Positions 29,613 through 38,795 of a DNA stretch of 64,000 nt are shown here, one piece after another. The stretch lies in NCBI RefSeq assembly GCF_002140915.1, contig NZ_NGKU01000001.1, positions 1,103,645 to 1,167,644 of the forward strand. Reading direction: 5' to 3'. Made by a program: the position numbers and the translations under genes. The stretch's first letter is position 1; every line of letters starts with the position of its first letter. Source of the DNA: Candidatus Enterococcus testudinis (lineage in GTDB: Bacteria; Bacillota; Bacilli; Lactobacillales; Enterococcaceae). Below the pieces are notes generated by a model. That model saw nothing but the letters and a program-made list of their open reading frames with translations. It was not told the DNA's origin and made no database searches.

Positions 29613-32153
29613 TTAAGAACGATTGATGGGTTTGTTGTCCACGAGCAAGAGGGCAATCATCACATAACCGATCCAGCTGTCTCTGGAATACAACGTATAG
29701 CGAGGTTGCCAGACCGCAGCATATTTTTGTTTATAGTCTCGCAGACCTTCAAAAGAATAGAAGTGCGAGCCAAAGTTGTAAATCAGATAGGCAATGCGCT
29801 CTTGAATAAAGCTCGATCGAAAAGTACCGACATTTGCCAACGGCGCCATCCCTAAATCAAAGGTTTCTTTGCCAGCTATTTGGAAATAGGTAAACAATTG
29901 GATAAACAAATAATCCATTGTACCGCTTGGCGCCAATTCTGGATCGTAGCGCATCAAATCGATAGAGGCGGATGTGTCTTGATAGGTAGGCATGAAGGAA
30001 GCAAAGGCAACAATCCTTCCTGCTTGATTGCGGACAACCGCAACAGGTGCCTGGTTTAAATAGGTTTCAGAATAAAAACCAAGGGAAAATCCTTTTTCTT
30101 TGCGCCCATCTAACCATTTATCAGAGACATCTCGCAAAACTGATAAATGATTTGTTGAAAATGGCGGCTGAAGAACCTCAAAGGTGAATCCTTCTTTGGT
30201 GATTTTGTTGTTAAGCGCGCGTTGCCCTTTCATTCGTTTGCCAGATAGTGTGAAAGTTGATAGGTCAACCAGCGCTTTTTCACCAAATTTGATAAAGTCA
30301 TAACCGAATTCATGCAGCAGCAAAACAATCTCTTCGCTTGTTTCATAAAAAACTGGCAAATAATGCCACTGGTCCATCTCTTCAATGAAAGCTTGTATGG
30401 CTTCAGGAAAACGTGCAGTGTTACCGGATGGATCACCCATGACCAAACATTTATTGTTGATCGTCGAAAACTGGAAGAACACTTCTGGCGCCTGAACGTC
30501 AGGATAGAAGAAGACTTGTTTATCCTTCAAATACACCAAGTGGCTGTCACTATTACCGCCGTAGGTTGTTAAAACCTGGTTGATCGTATCTAAAGGCGCC
30601 TCTACACCAATTTGATGTTTAGACCCCATCAAATATCGTGCGAAGAGCAACATAGCGCAAGCTACGACCATAATCGCGATAAATCCGTGGAGCCACATTT
30701 TTTCAGAGGGGAACAGCAGAAAGTCCATCGAATGCTGATGGGGATGGTGGTTGAGGTGGGGCATATTATAGACGCCAATCACAATGTAAAGAATCGTCAA
30801 TGCACCAATCAAAAGACCATCTATCGTAAGAGCTTCCCAAGCATAGACGATTTGCTTGCGGTATAATTCTGATTTGGAAACCACCATGATCACAAATAAG
30901 AGGATCAAAAATAGCATTGTTGAGATACGGAAACCACCAATAAAGGCATAAACAATAGTTGCTGCAATCAAAAATAGGGTAGGGAAATACGCCCGCATGA
31001 CCCGAGCCGAGATCCCTCTACCAGCCACAATGAACATATAGCCTAATATAATGCTGGGATATTGCAGAATAAAGTTTAATCGAATCGGATTTAACTGTGC
31101 CAGCCATTTGATTTGATCGAAAGCATCAGGAATCGTTGCAGACAAAACCAACATCGTGCCAGTGAAATAGAGCAGGAAGACTTCAATTTTGTGGGCAATT
31201 TCTAAACACAGTTCCTTTGGCAAGCCAGCGAAACGTTGATTGAAGGACACGCCAATATTCTTACTAAATAAAGCAACGCCAATCAAAAAAGGAATCACAT
31301 AATAAAAGAGACGAAACAGCAAGAGCCAGACGACAACAGATTCTCTAGGAACGTTAAAGGCAGTCATCCCCATGATCATCATAATATCAAAGGTTCCCAG
31401 TTCACCAGGAATCATTGATACGATACCAATCAATGAAGCAGCAATGAACAAAGGCAGCAATTGCCAGACATCAAACGAGAGACCCATCAACCAGCCAACC
31501 GATGCAAATGCTGTAAAGACACCAACCCATTCAAAAAATGAGGTGGCAATCAAAAGCAACCTGTCTTTTTGCTGCATGTTTCCTAAATAATCATTCTTCT
31601 GGGACAAACTGAGTAAATAAACGATTGGAAAATAAAGACTACCGCCCAAAAGCCAAATCCAATACTGCTGCAGAAAAGGCGATGCCGGACCAAATACCAG
31701 CAATAACAAACCAATCAAGGAAAGCATCGACAAGCCGAACATGAGATAAATAAAAATTTTCGACAACGCTTTGGCTATGTCTTTTCCTTTTTTGTCTTTG
31801 CCATAGAACTGAGAGCGCAAACCAATGCTGATCAAGCCGCCGAAACCAGCTAAATTATTCAATGAATTGATCATCCAACTTGTTTCAAGCAAATAGCGTT
31901 TTGGTAAGTGCTGATCAAGGATACGATTGAGTACGACATCATAGCCGATCATAGGGACAACACAGAGCAATCCTATGACTGCCATCATGCTTACTCGCCC
32001 GACAGACAATGAAGCAAAAATCGATTGCAGCTGCTGTATTGAGATCGTTTTGCTTAACGACAAAACTTCAGAAAGAACGATCACGGCGACTGTGATCAGA
32101 AATAATGATTTGAACAGTGTTTGATTTTTTTTGAACCATTGTAAAATGTGCAT
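29613..32153 (-). CDS. mprF: Phosphatidylglycerol aminoacyltransferase/flippase
   Basis: MprF-type protein of 846 residues: about fourteen membrane segments in the first 530 residues (flippase part, with the PGELGTFDIMMI motif) and a cytosolic DUF2156/GNAT-like transferase at about 540-846 (GDPSGN, DLMRYDPELAPSGTMDYL, FDLGMAPL). It adds lysine or alanine to phosphatidylglycerol from charged tRNA, lowering surface charge and sensitivity to cationic peptides. The ATG at 32153 follows GGAGG by five bases; an upstream extension is rejected. It starts one base after the hydrolase gene stops, so the two are translationally coupled. Confidence 0.94.
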   Translation of the reverse strand: MHILQWFKKNQTLFKSLFLITVAVIVLSEVLSLSKTISIQQLQSIFASLSVGRVSMMAVIGLLCVVPMIGYDVVLNRILDQHLPKRYLLETSWMINSLNNLAGFGGLISIGLRSQFYGKDKKGKDIAKALSKIFIYLMFGLSMLSLIGLLLLVFGPASPFLQQYWIWLLGGSLYFPIVYLLSLSQKNDYLGNMQQKDRLLLIATSFFEWVGVFTAFASVGWLMGLSFDVWQLLPLFIAASLIGIVSMIPGELGTFDIMMIMGMTAFNVPRESVVVWLLLFRLFYYVIPFLIGVALFSKNIGVSFNQRFAGLPKELCLEIAHKIEVFLLYFTGTMLVLSATIPDAFDQIKWLAQLNPIRLNFILQYPSIILGYMFIVAGRGISARVMRAYFPTLFLIAATIVYAFIGGFRISTMLFLILLFVIMVVSKSELYRKQIVYAWEALTIDGLLIGALTILYIVIGVYNMPHLNHHPHQHSMDFLLFPSEKMWLHGFIAIMVVACAMLLFARYLMGSKHQIGVEAPLDTINQVLTTYGGNSDSHLVYLKDKQVFFYPDVQAPEVFFQFSTINNKCLVMGDPSGNTARFPEAIQAFIEEMDQWHYLPVFYETSEEIVLLLHEFGYDFIKFGEKALVDLSTFTLSGKRMKGQRALNNKITKEGFTFEVLQPPFSTNHLSVLRDVSDKWLDGRKEKGFSLGFYSETYLNQAPVAVVRNQAGRIVAFASFMPTYQDTSASIDLMRYDPELAPSGTMDYLFIQLFTYFQIAGKETFDLGMAPLANVGTFRSSFIQERIAYLIYNFGSHFYSFEGLRDYKQKYAAVWQPRYTLYSRDSWIGYVMIALLLVDNKPINRS

Positions 32154-32154
32154 G

Positions 32155-32880
32155 TCAACCTCCAACTTTTTCAAGAAATGACAATACTTTTGTATTGAAA
32201 ATTTGCGGGTTTTTGCGGGCAAAGCTGTGTCCCTGTCCTTTGACGACCATAAAGTTGGCACTTGAGATACAGTTTGCGATATAGAATGAATGGGACAATT
32301 TGATTGAATCGCGTTTGCCGACCAAAATCAATGTGGGTACGGTGATTTGATTCAAATCAGCACTCGTTAAGCCAATTGGCCGAAAGAGCAAGCCTAGTAT
32401 AGGAAGAAATCCCTTCATTCCTTTGGAGAAAGGCGCGCATAACCACACGATGAGATATTGGATCAAACTGCCGATCCTTGAAAGCAGCCGCACGCCACTT
32501 GGTTCAGTGTTACCAGAATTCAAAATCAGGCAGCGGACATATTCAGGATAGCTGTGACAAAAGACCATCGCTAAATTCGCACCATCACTGAAACCCAATA
32601 GTGAAATGCATGTGAGTTTTTCTTGATTGACAATGGCCATCAAGTCATCTGCCATAATAAAAAAGTCCATTTTCTTTTGTGTGTTGGTGGACTTGCCATG
32701 ACCGCGACTATCGATCAAATACAGTTGATGATGCGCGCTCAGTGCAGCAATCTGATGAGAGAAATATGCACTGCTGCCGCCATTTCCATGTAATAAGAAC
32801 AGTGGATCGCCACGTCCGATTTTTTCATAATAGAGAACAGAACCATCTTGTAGTGATGCATAACATTTTTCTACTTCCAT
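32155..32880 (-). CDS. Alpha/beta hydrolase coupled to mprF
   Basis: Serine hydrolase of 241 residues: oxyanion-hole HGNGG at 31-35, nucleophile Ser98 in GFSDGA, a late Asp in GKRDS and His in GQGHSFA. The ATG at 32880 follows TAGGTGA. It precedes mprF with a one-base gap. Enterococci are known to pair an aminoacyl-phosphatidylglycerol hydrolase with the synthase, so removal of the amino acid from aminoacyl-PG is a reasonable inference; the sequence alone shows only a hydrolase. Confidence 0.85.
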   Translation of the reverse strand: MEVEKCYASLQDGSVLYYEKIGRGDPLFLLHGNGGSSAYFSHQIAALSAHHQLYLIDSRGHGKSTNTQKKMDFFIMADDLMAIVNQEKLTCISLLGFSDGANLAMVFCHSYPEYVRCLILNSGNTEPSGVRLLSRIGSLIQYLIVWLCAPFSKGMKGFLPILGLLFRPIGLTSADLNQITVPTLILVGKRDSIKLSHSFYIANCISSANFMVVKGQGHSFARKNPQIFNTKVLSFLEKVGG

Positions 32881-33074
32881 TTTTTCACCTACTTTATAAG
32901 AGTATACCTTGAATCCTCCTGTCTTCTCAATAATTGTCTGTTTTCTTTTGAAAAAATAATGTAGGTTACTTTCATGATTGATCATCGTGTGTATGATGCC
33001 ATGTATAAAGTGGTTGTCTAACTATTCATTGTCGATTTGGAGGAAAGTTTTTCACCTGATTTTTCTGAAAATTC

Positions 33075-33131
33075 TTTACAATGCACAATAAATTGTCTAT
33101 AATTTCATTAATCAATTGAGAATGATTTTCA
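33075..33131 (+). promoter_or_regulatory. Promoter and Fur-box of the ferredoxin-NADP reductase
   Basis: TTTACA (33075-33080), 17-base spacer, TATAAT (33098-33103), followed by TGAGAATGATTTTCA (33117-33131), which fits the 7-1-7 Fur consensus with two mismatches. The overlap of transcription start region and box predicts iron repression. Confidence 0.78.
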
Positions 33132-33151
33132 TTTAGAGGGGGTAATCAACA

Positions 33152-34177
33152 ATGTCAACAATCATGGATGTATTAATTATTGGCGGTGGACCCACTGGTT
33201 TATATGCCAGTTTCTATGCAGGGTTACGTGATTTATCGGTAGCCATCTTTGAAGCACAAGCAGAACTAGGCGGAAAAATCAATTTTTATCCTGAAAAAAT
33301 GGTGTGGGATGTAGGGGCTTTGCCGCCTACAAAAGGAAAAAAAGTCAAAGAACAATTAATCGAACAAGCCAAATTATTCAATCCAACGGTGTATACAAAA
33401 ACGAAAATCGTTGCTTTAACCAAAGAAAATGACTTGTTTTATGCAGAAGATGATTTAGGCAGAACCCATATTGGCCGGACGGTGCTAGTCTGTATTGGCG
33501 GTGGTGTGGTTTCGCCGCAAAAATTGCCATGCTTCATTCACAATAATGTGGATGACTTTATTCATTATCAATTCCCGGATCAACAAGCAATCAATGGCAA
33601 ACATTTGGTAATCTCAGGCGGTGGTGATGCAGCTGTTGATTACGCCATCGAGGCCGCTTCTTACGGTGCGAAAGTCACATTGTGTTATCGCGGGGAGCAG
33701 TTGAGAGCCCATGAAGCACAAGTCAAAAAACTAACCACCGAGGGCATTCATGTGATCATGAATCATACCATTGACGGTGTCAATCAAGCAGATACCTTCA
33801 ACATGATTCTGACCCTGAAAAATAGCCAAACGAAAGAGCGGATCGATTATTTATGTGACCATCTATTGATCCAGCATGGTTATGATCGTGATAGTGCGCT
33901 GCTGGATCGAGTGTCGTTTGATTTGGCGAAACACGAAGACTTTTACTTGAATTGCGAGATCCCAACGAAAACCAGTCATCCAGGTGTGTTTGCTGCGGGG
34001 GATATCCATTATTTTGCCGGTAAAGTCAACTTGCTGGCAGGGGCTTTTCAAGATGCGGCCCAAGCCATCAATCAAATCAAACATTACCTTGATCCGGCGA
34101 GTGTACCGCAAGCGATGGTTTCCTCTCATAATGAGAAATTCAGCGAAATGAATCACCAATTGCTGGTCAACGAATAA
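33152..34177 (+). CDS. Ferredoxin--NADP+ reductase (thioredoxin-reductase-like type)
   Basis: Flavoprotein of 341 residues of the YumC/TrxR-like FNR family: FAD motif GGGPTGLYAS near 11-20, NADPH motif SGGGDAAVDYA near residue 152, and FAAGDI near 283. The CxxC of thioredoxin reductases is absent, which separates FNR from TrxB. It exchanges electrons between NADPH and ferredoxin or flavodoxin and is probably iron-regulated through the box upstream. Monocistronic. Confidence 0.93.
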   Translation: MSTIMDVLIIGGGPTGLYASFYAGLRDLSVAIFEAQAELGGKINFYPEKMVWDVGALPPTKGKKVKEQLIEQAKLFNPTVYTKTKIVALTKENDLFYAEDDLGRTHIGRTVLVCIGGGVVSPQKLPCFIHNNVDDFIHYQFPDQQAINGKHLVISGGGDAAVDYAIEAASYGAKVTLCYRGEQLRAHEAQVKKLTTEGIHVIMNHTIDGVNQADTFNMILTLKNSQTKERIDYLCDHLLIQHGYDRDSALLDRVSFDLAKHEDFYLNCEIPTKTSHPGVFAAGDIHYFAGKVNLLAGAFQDAAQAINQIKHYLDPASVPQAMVSSHNEKFSEMNHQLLVNE

Positions 34178-34202
34178 ATTGGTTCAGCCATATCCATTTG
34201 GT

Positions 34203-34272
34203 AAAAAGTGATGATGCAACTGCCGATGTTTTTACAGGAAGACATCGGCAGTCTTGCCATATCACTTTTTTT
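34203..34272 (+). terminator. Two-tier terminator after ferredoxin--NADP+ reductase
   Basis: Outer arms AAAAAGTGAT and ATCACTTTTT enclose an inner perfect 11-pair stem ACTGCCGATGT/ACATCGGCAGT. Confidence 0.8.
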
Positions 34273-34408
34273 GGTTATAAATAGGGTAAAAATTCGTTCT
34301 ACGAGAAGTGAATGTTTGCCATTCCTAAAACATTAATTCTCTCAAATAATTGGTGCAACCTTGGAAATTTTCAGTTATTATTTTCAAGTTGACTAATGGA
34401 GGGATATG

Positions 34409-35278
34409 ATGAATCAAGCAAGATATGATGAATTAAAAAAGGCTGAAAAAGGAGCCATAATCAGTATTGTCGCCTATATCATTGTTTCAGCTGCCAAATT
34501 GCTGATTGGTCGTTTCGGTAACTCAGAGGCACTATGGGCGGACGGTTTGAACAATGCGACAGATATTATTGCATCCATAGCCGTTTTGATCGGTTTGCGT
34601 GTGGCGCAAAAACCAGCAGATAAAGAACACAAATATGGCCATTGGAAAGCGGAGAATGTTGCCAGCTTGGTGACTTCGCTGATTATGTTGGCGGTCGGTC
34701 TTCAAGTCTTGATCTCATCGATCCAAACGATCATCGCTGGCGAAACAACCAGTCCAGATATGATTGCTGCAATTGTCGGTGTCGTTTCGGCAGTGTTGAT
34801 GTATGGTGTGTACTTTTATAATAAACAATTAGCTGCAGCGGTCAAAAGTTCGGCGCTGTTAGCTGCTGCCAAAGACAATCGCAGCGATGCGTGGACCAGT
34901 ATTGGTACAGCTATAGCCATTTTTGCCGCATCATTTGGCTTGGGGTGGTTAGATAGTTTGACCGCCATCGTAGTGGCGGTTTTGATTCTCAAAACAGCCA
35001 TCGATATTTTTCGTGAGAGTGCCTTTTCATTGTCGGACGGCTTTGATGATGAATTGGTTATTCAATATGAACAAGCAATAGCAACATTACCGGAGGTGTT
35101 GGCCGTCAAGGCGATTCGTGGACGAATGTACGGTGCCAATGTTTTTGTGGATGTCGTGATTGCCATGGAGAAAACACTGACCGTTGAAGAGAGCCATCAA
35201 GTCGCAGACGAAATCGAAGTCATGTTGGCCGAACGATTCCAAGTATTTGATACCGATGTGCATATTGAACCAGCGTAA
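34409..35278 (+). CDS. Cation diffusion facilitator family transporter
   Basis: CDF efflux protein of 289 residues: six membrane segments with the metal-site Asp pair in WADGLNNATD, the HKYGHWKAEN loop, SDAWTS and a second metal helix, then a cytoplasmic C-terminal domain ending DVHIEPA. It exports divalent metal such as Mn or Zn; the exact metal is not readable. The second ATG (34409) fits GGAGGG better than the one three bases earlier. Confidence 0.92.
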   Translation: MNQARYDELKKAEKGAIISIVAYIIVSAAKLLIGRFGNSEALWADGLNNATDIIASIAVLIGLRVAQKPADKEHKYGHWKAENVASLVTSLIMLAVGLQVLISSIQTIIAGETTSPDMIAAIVGVVSAVLMYGVYFYNKQLAAAVKSSALLAAAKDNRSDAWTSIGTAIAIFAASFGLGWLDSLTAIVVAVLILKTAIDIFRESAFSLSDGFDDELVIQYEQAIATLPEVLAVKAIRGRMYGANVFVDVVIAMEKTLTVEESHQVADEIEVMLAERFQVFDTDVHIEPA

Positions 35279-35298
35279 ATCTATGATAAAAAAGAAAG

Positions 35299-35342
35299 AA
35301 ACCGCCAACTTGCAGGAGAGAACCCTGCGGTTGGCGGTTTGC
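35299..35342 (+). terminator. Stem-loop after CDF gene
   Basis: AACCGCCAAC and GTTGGCGGTT arms with an internal GCAGG/CCTGC stem; the following T tract is poor. Confidence 0.65.
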
Positions 35343-35558
35343 TTTAGTTAGATGTATGGACCTTTTAAAAAGTTTTTTAAAAGTCTTGGTGTACTGAGAA
35401 GGATCAAACCTATCAAGTGTGAATTGGTGAAAAGAACATGTAAAAAATTTGCGCATGTTTCTCTCTTTTTTGATATTACACTTTTAGAAAAAATTTCTAT
35501 TCAGTATACTTAGAATAGCATTTACATAAGTAGAATAGACAAAGCGAGGAGTATAACT

Positions 35559-36041
35559 ATGCTAAACAAAAAAATCGTCCAGACTGATCAAGACGAACAA
35601 ACATTAATGGCACTGATTCAGCGTATTTGGCCAGAAGTCTTTGAACCAATCATTGGAGAAGCACAAGTCGAGTATATGCTGGCGCATTATCAGTCGTTGG
35701 CAGTAATCAAAAAAGAGATCCAAGCAGGTGCTGTTTATTTGATTCTAGAAGAAGAGGGACAAGCTGTGGGGTATACGGCTTACGAGGAAACCGATGCGCA
35801 GATCTATCTAAGTAAATTATATTTAGACAAGACCACCAGAGGAAAAGGGTATACAAGTGCCATTTTTGATTGGTATGAGACTTTGGCACAAGGCAAGATA
35901 TTGCATTTGAACGTCAACAAGTATAACAAGCAAGCAATTGCTGTCTATCAGCATCGCGGTTTTGAAAAAATCGGTGAGCGCGTCGTGGACATCGGTGGCG
36001 GCTTTGTGATGGATGATTATGTTTTTGAGAAGCGGTGTTGA
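35559..36041 (+). CDS. GNAT-family N-acetyltransferase
   Basis: A 160-residue acetyltransferase: acetyl-CoA-binding KLYLDKTTRGKGYTSA near 87-102 and the LNVNKYNKQAIAVYQHRGF segment that ends the fold. The start follows GCGAGGAG. Substrate unknown. Confidence 0.9.
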   Translation: MLNKKIVQTDQDEQTLMALIQRIWPEVFEPIIGEAQVEYMLAHYQSLAVIKKEIQAGAVYLILEEEGQAVGYTAYEETDAQIYLSKLYLDKTTRGKGYTSAIFDWYETLAQGKILHLNVNKYNKQAIAVYQHRGFEKIGERVVDIGGGFVMDDYVFEKRC

Positions 36042-36077
36042 ATGTTTGAGGGGATAATAGAAAAGGAGAGATGAATC

Positions 36078-36368
36078 ATGTCAATGCAAGAAATCATTCA
36101 AATTGAAATTGACAAAGATTTAAAATCAGCAGCTGAAGCGATTTTGCAAAAACTTGGCATGGATGCAGCCACAGCAGTTACTATATTTTATGAACAAGTA
36201 GTCGAGAAAGGCGGTTTGCCCTTTGAAAAGGTGTTATCTGGTAGCACAAATCAGGCTGATCGGATTGCCGCACTTGCCAAAAAATCGCCTCATATGACTG
36301 AGATTGGGGATAATCGGGCATTTGAGGATTGGTTGAACGAAGACGATACGCTACATATTCGTAACTAA
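36078..36368 (+). CDS. RelB/DinJ-like antitoxin, apparently orphan
   Basis: A 96-residue protein with an N-terminal ribbon-helix-helix pattern (IQIEIDKDLKSAAEAILQKL, then GMDAATAVTIFYEQ) matching RelB/DinJ antitoxins. The C-terminal acidic tail would be the toxin-binding part. No YafQ/RelE toxin gene follows; a terminator lies over its stop codon. It may be a solitary antitoxin that remained after loss of its toxin or a simple regulator. Confidence 0.8.
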   Translation: MSMQEIIQIEIDKDLKSAAEAILQKLGMDAATAVTIFYEQVVEKGGLPFEKVLSGSTNQADRIAALAKKSPHMTEIGDNRAFEDWLNEDDTLHIRN

Positions 36369-36392
36369 CGTTATGAGTATGTAGCTTTTTTT
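36350..36392 (+). terminator. Terminator overlapping the relB-like stop codon
   Basis: GCTACATA (36350-36357) pairs with TATGTAGC (36378-36385), then a T run; an inner CGTAAC/GTTATG stem is also present. Confidence 0.8.
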
Positions 36393-36635
36393 CTACTCTT
36401 TTTAGGAAGATTGCGTGCTGAATATTATTAATAAAAAGAATAAATAGTAAGAGTTTTTAAAAGAATGGAAGCTATGATGAGAGAAAAATTTTAAGTAAAT
36501 AAAGTTTTTGATTATTGACTGCTCATGTGACAGAATAGTATTTGATGTGCTTAACACTGGCTAGTATTCTATGAACCAAGATTGATCGTTACATAAAACT
36601 ATACCCATACGTACATTTAATTTTGAAGAGAAGGA

Positions 36636-36713
36636 CTGTGACAAATGAAAATTACAGCTGTGACAAAAAACGTTTCCAATGAAAGCGCTTGTTGAAACTA
36701 CTACACGTATAAT
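36636..36713 (+). promoter_or_regulatory. Direct repeats, cre site and -10 of the sugar-acid operon
   Basis: Two exact CTGTGACAAA repeats (36636-36645 and 36658-36667) are spaced 22 bases, two helical turns. Then comes a strong cre (ATGAAAGCGCTTGTT, 36679-36693) and TATAAT (36708-36713) with no good -35, as in activator-dependent promoters. The repeats are candidate binding sites for the PRD activator encoded next. Confidence 0.65.
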
Positions 36714-36735
36714 ATAGATGTCAGGAGGGGAAGAT

Positions 36736-38784
36736 ATGAATGAGCGTGTTCGTACTATCATCATGTATTTAATCAAAAAACCAGATACAAAAATAGCAGA
36801 GTTGACGAAGGAACTCTCCTTGACAAAAAGACAAATCAATTATGCCATTCAACAATTCAATGAAGAACTTTCTGAAAACCAGGTACCAGAAATTACGAGA
36901 AATCATGCTGGTGACTTTATGATTCCTTTAGAGGTGATTAGGTTGTTTTCAGCAAGAAACGCGGATGATAATTTGACCTATAATGAACAGGTGCTTACCG
37001 AAAATGAGCGAATAGCGTGTATGATTTGTTATTTATGTACCAGAATTGATTATACTAGCATGAATCATTTAACAGATGTGCTCATGGTTTCTCGTAATAC
37101 AGTTCAAGAAGATTTAAAGAAAGCAGAATGGGTAGCCAGTAAATATGCACTTTCCATTTATTACGATCGACAAAACGGCTACCAATTAAGAGGTTTAGAA
37201 AGGAGAGTATTGCAATTACTATCTGATCTTGTTAAACAATATGATTTTTTCAGAACGCTTGAAATCAAGCAGCGCTTGGCACCTGATGTTTCTGAAGAAG
37301 ATGTGATTCATTTCATACACAACATGGAGCAAATGCTGCATCTAAGTTATTCAGATGAGTCAATTGATTATTTACAAGTCGCAATTCGTTTCTCGCTACA
37401 AAGAGCAATCCGACAATTATCAGTTGATGAAAATTATATCCAAAAAGATATCACGGCTACACCAGAGTATAAATTTGTAAAAGTCTTATTACAAGATACG
37501 ACATGGTCAACAATTGATAGTCAGGCGCAAGCATGGATTGCTTTGTTATTTTTAACATCAAATATATTCGAACGAAAAACGACTCAAACATTTGATTCGG
37601 ATCAAGTTTTACGTCAATTGATAGATAATATGATTATGAATTTTGAAAATCAAACACTGATCAATATTGAGGATCGTGACATGTTTCAACGAAGAATTCT
37701 GGGGCATTTAAGACCTGCTTGTTTTAGAATCAAGTATCATTTGAGTTTGGGTGTTTATTCTTTAGATAGTTTAGTTCAAGACAGTAATCATGCAATTTTA
37801 AATGAGTTGATGAAGGAACTGATTATTCCAATCGAGAATTGGTTAGGGAAAGCTTTTCCAGCTGATGAATTAGAATTGTTATCTTATTATTTTGGCTATC
37901 AGTTATCAAGTCCGGGGAATACGATCATGCAAAAACCGCGAGCAGTAGTTGTCTGCACGAATGGTGTAATGGTATCAAAGCTGATGCAAGAAAATTTAAA
38001 AAAACTTTTTCCTGAATTACATTTCTTGGCTTCTTTTTCTGTAAGAGATTTTTACAGATTCAGTTCTGACTATGATCTTGTGTTTTCTACAACAGCTTTA
38101 AAAAGTAATTTACTTCAATTTATTATTGATCCGATTATGTCGTACAAAGAACAAATCAGTTTAAGATATCGTGTGCTTAAAGATTTGGGGCTAAATGGAA
38201 TTGATCGGTCAGTGGATGAGTTAATGGGCATTATACGAAAATTTACGAAAGTTCAAGATTCTAAACTGCTGATAGAAGAATTAGAGTATTTTTTATTAAG
38301 AGAAAAGCAAGATTCCCCTTTAGAAAATGCAAAAGTATTACCTGCACTGACGAATTATTTAAAACCGAATTTTATAACTATTATTGAACGGAAAATGACT
38401 TGGAAAGAAGCTGTATCATTGGCATGCCAACCTTTATTGACACATCAGATAATCAATCAAACATTTATTGTAGATTGCCTAAAGCAAATTGAAACTGAGG
38501 GCTATGCGGGATATTTAGGAACAAGAACTTGTATTCCTCATACGACAGTAGAACACGGAGTCATGAGAGATGGAATTAGTTTGTTAGTATCAAAAATACC
38601 AATAGAATTTCCTAATGGACAAAGTATTTCTTTTATTTTTCCATTGTCATTTTATGATTTGTCAAAGCACTTGAAGGCGGTTAATCAGTTGGCGGATTTC
38701 AGCAATAATCAAGGATTGATGGATAAGCTATTGAATGCACTTGATACAAAAGAAATGTATCAGTATTTAAGACAATTCACATAA
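36736..38784 (+). CDS. PRD-containing transcriptional activator (BglG/MtlR/LicR type)
   Basis: A 682-residue PTS-controlled activator: N-terminal helix-turn-helix (about 1-60), second HTH near 95-160, two PRDs (about 170-390), an EIIB-Gat-like domain with Cys407 in VVVCTNGVM, and a C-terminal EIIA-Mtl/Fru-like domain with His602 in IPHTTVEHG. It should sense the phosphorylation state of the EIIA/EIIB encoded downstream. The ATG at 36736 follows AGGAGGGG. First gene of a seven-gene operon with 10- to 40-base gaps. Confidence 0.9.
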   Translation: MNERVRTIIMYLIKKPDTKIAELTKELSLTKRQINYAIQQFNEELSENQVPEITRNHAGDFMIPLEVIRLFSARNADDNLTYNEQVLTENERIACMICYLCTRIDYTSMNHLTDVLMVSRNTVQEDLKKAEWVASKYALSIYYDRQNGYQLRGLERRVLQLLSDLVKQYDFFRTLEIKQRLAPDVSEEDVIHFIHNMEQMLHLSYSDESIDYLQVAIRFSLQRAIRQLSVDENYIQKDITATPEYKFVKVLLQDTTWSTIDSQAQAWIALLFLTSNIFERKTTQTFDSDQVLRQLIDNMIMNFENQTLINIEDRDMFQRRILGHLRPACFRIKYHLSLGVYSLDSLVQDSNHAILNELMKELIIPIENWLGKAFPADELELLSYYFGYQLSSPGNTIMQKPRAVVVCTNGVMVSKLMQENLKKLFPELHFLASFSVRDFYRFSSDYDLVFSTTALKSNLLQFIIDPIMSYKEQISLRYRVLKDLGLNGIDRSVDELMGIIRKFTKVQDSKLLIEELEYFLLREKQDSPLENAKVLPALTNYLKPNFITIIERKMTWKEAVSLACQPLLTHQIINQTFIVDCLKQIETEGYAGYLGTRTCIPHTTVEHGVMRDGISLLVSKIPIEFPNGQSISFIFPLSFYDLSKHLKAVNQLADFSNNQGLMDKLLNALDTKEMYQYLRQFT

Positions 38785-38795
38785 GGAGGTCAACA

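Noticed and set aside
34273-34405. Possible yybP-ykoY manganese riboswitch before the CDF gene
   Set aside because: The conserved loop sequences of that riboswitch are absent.
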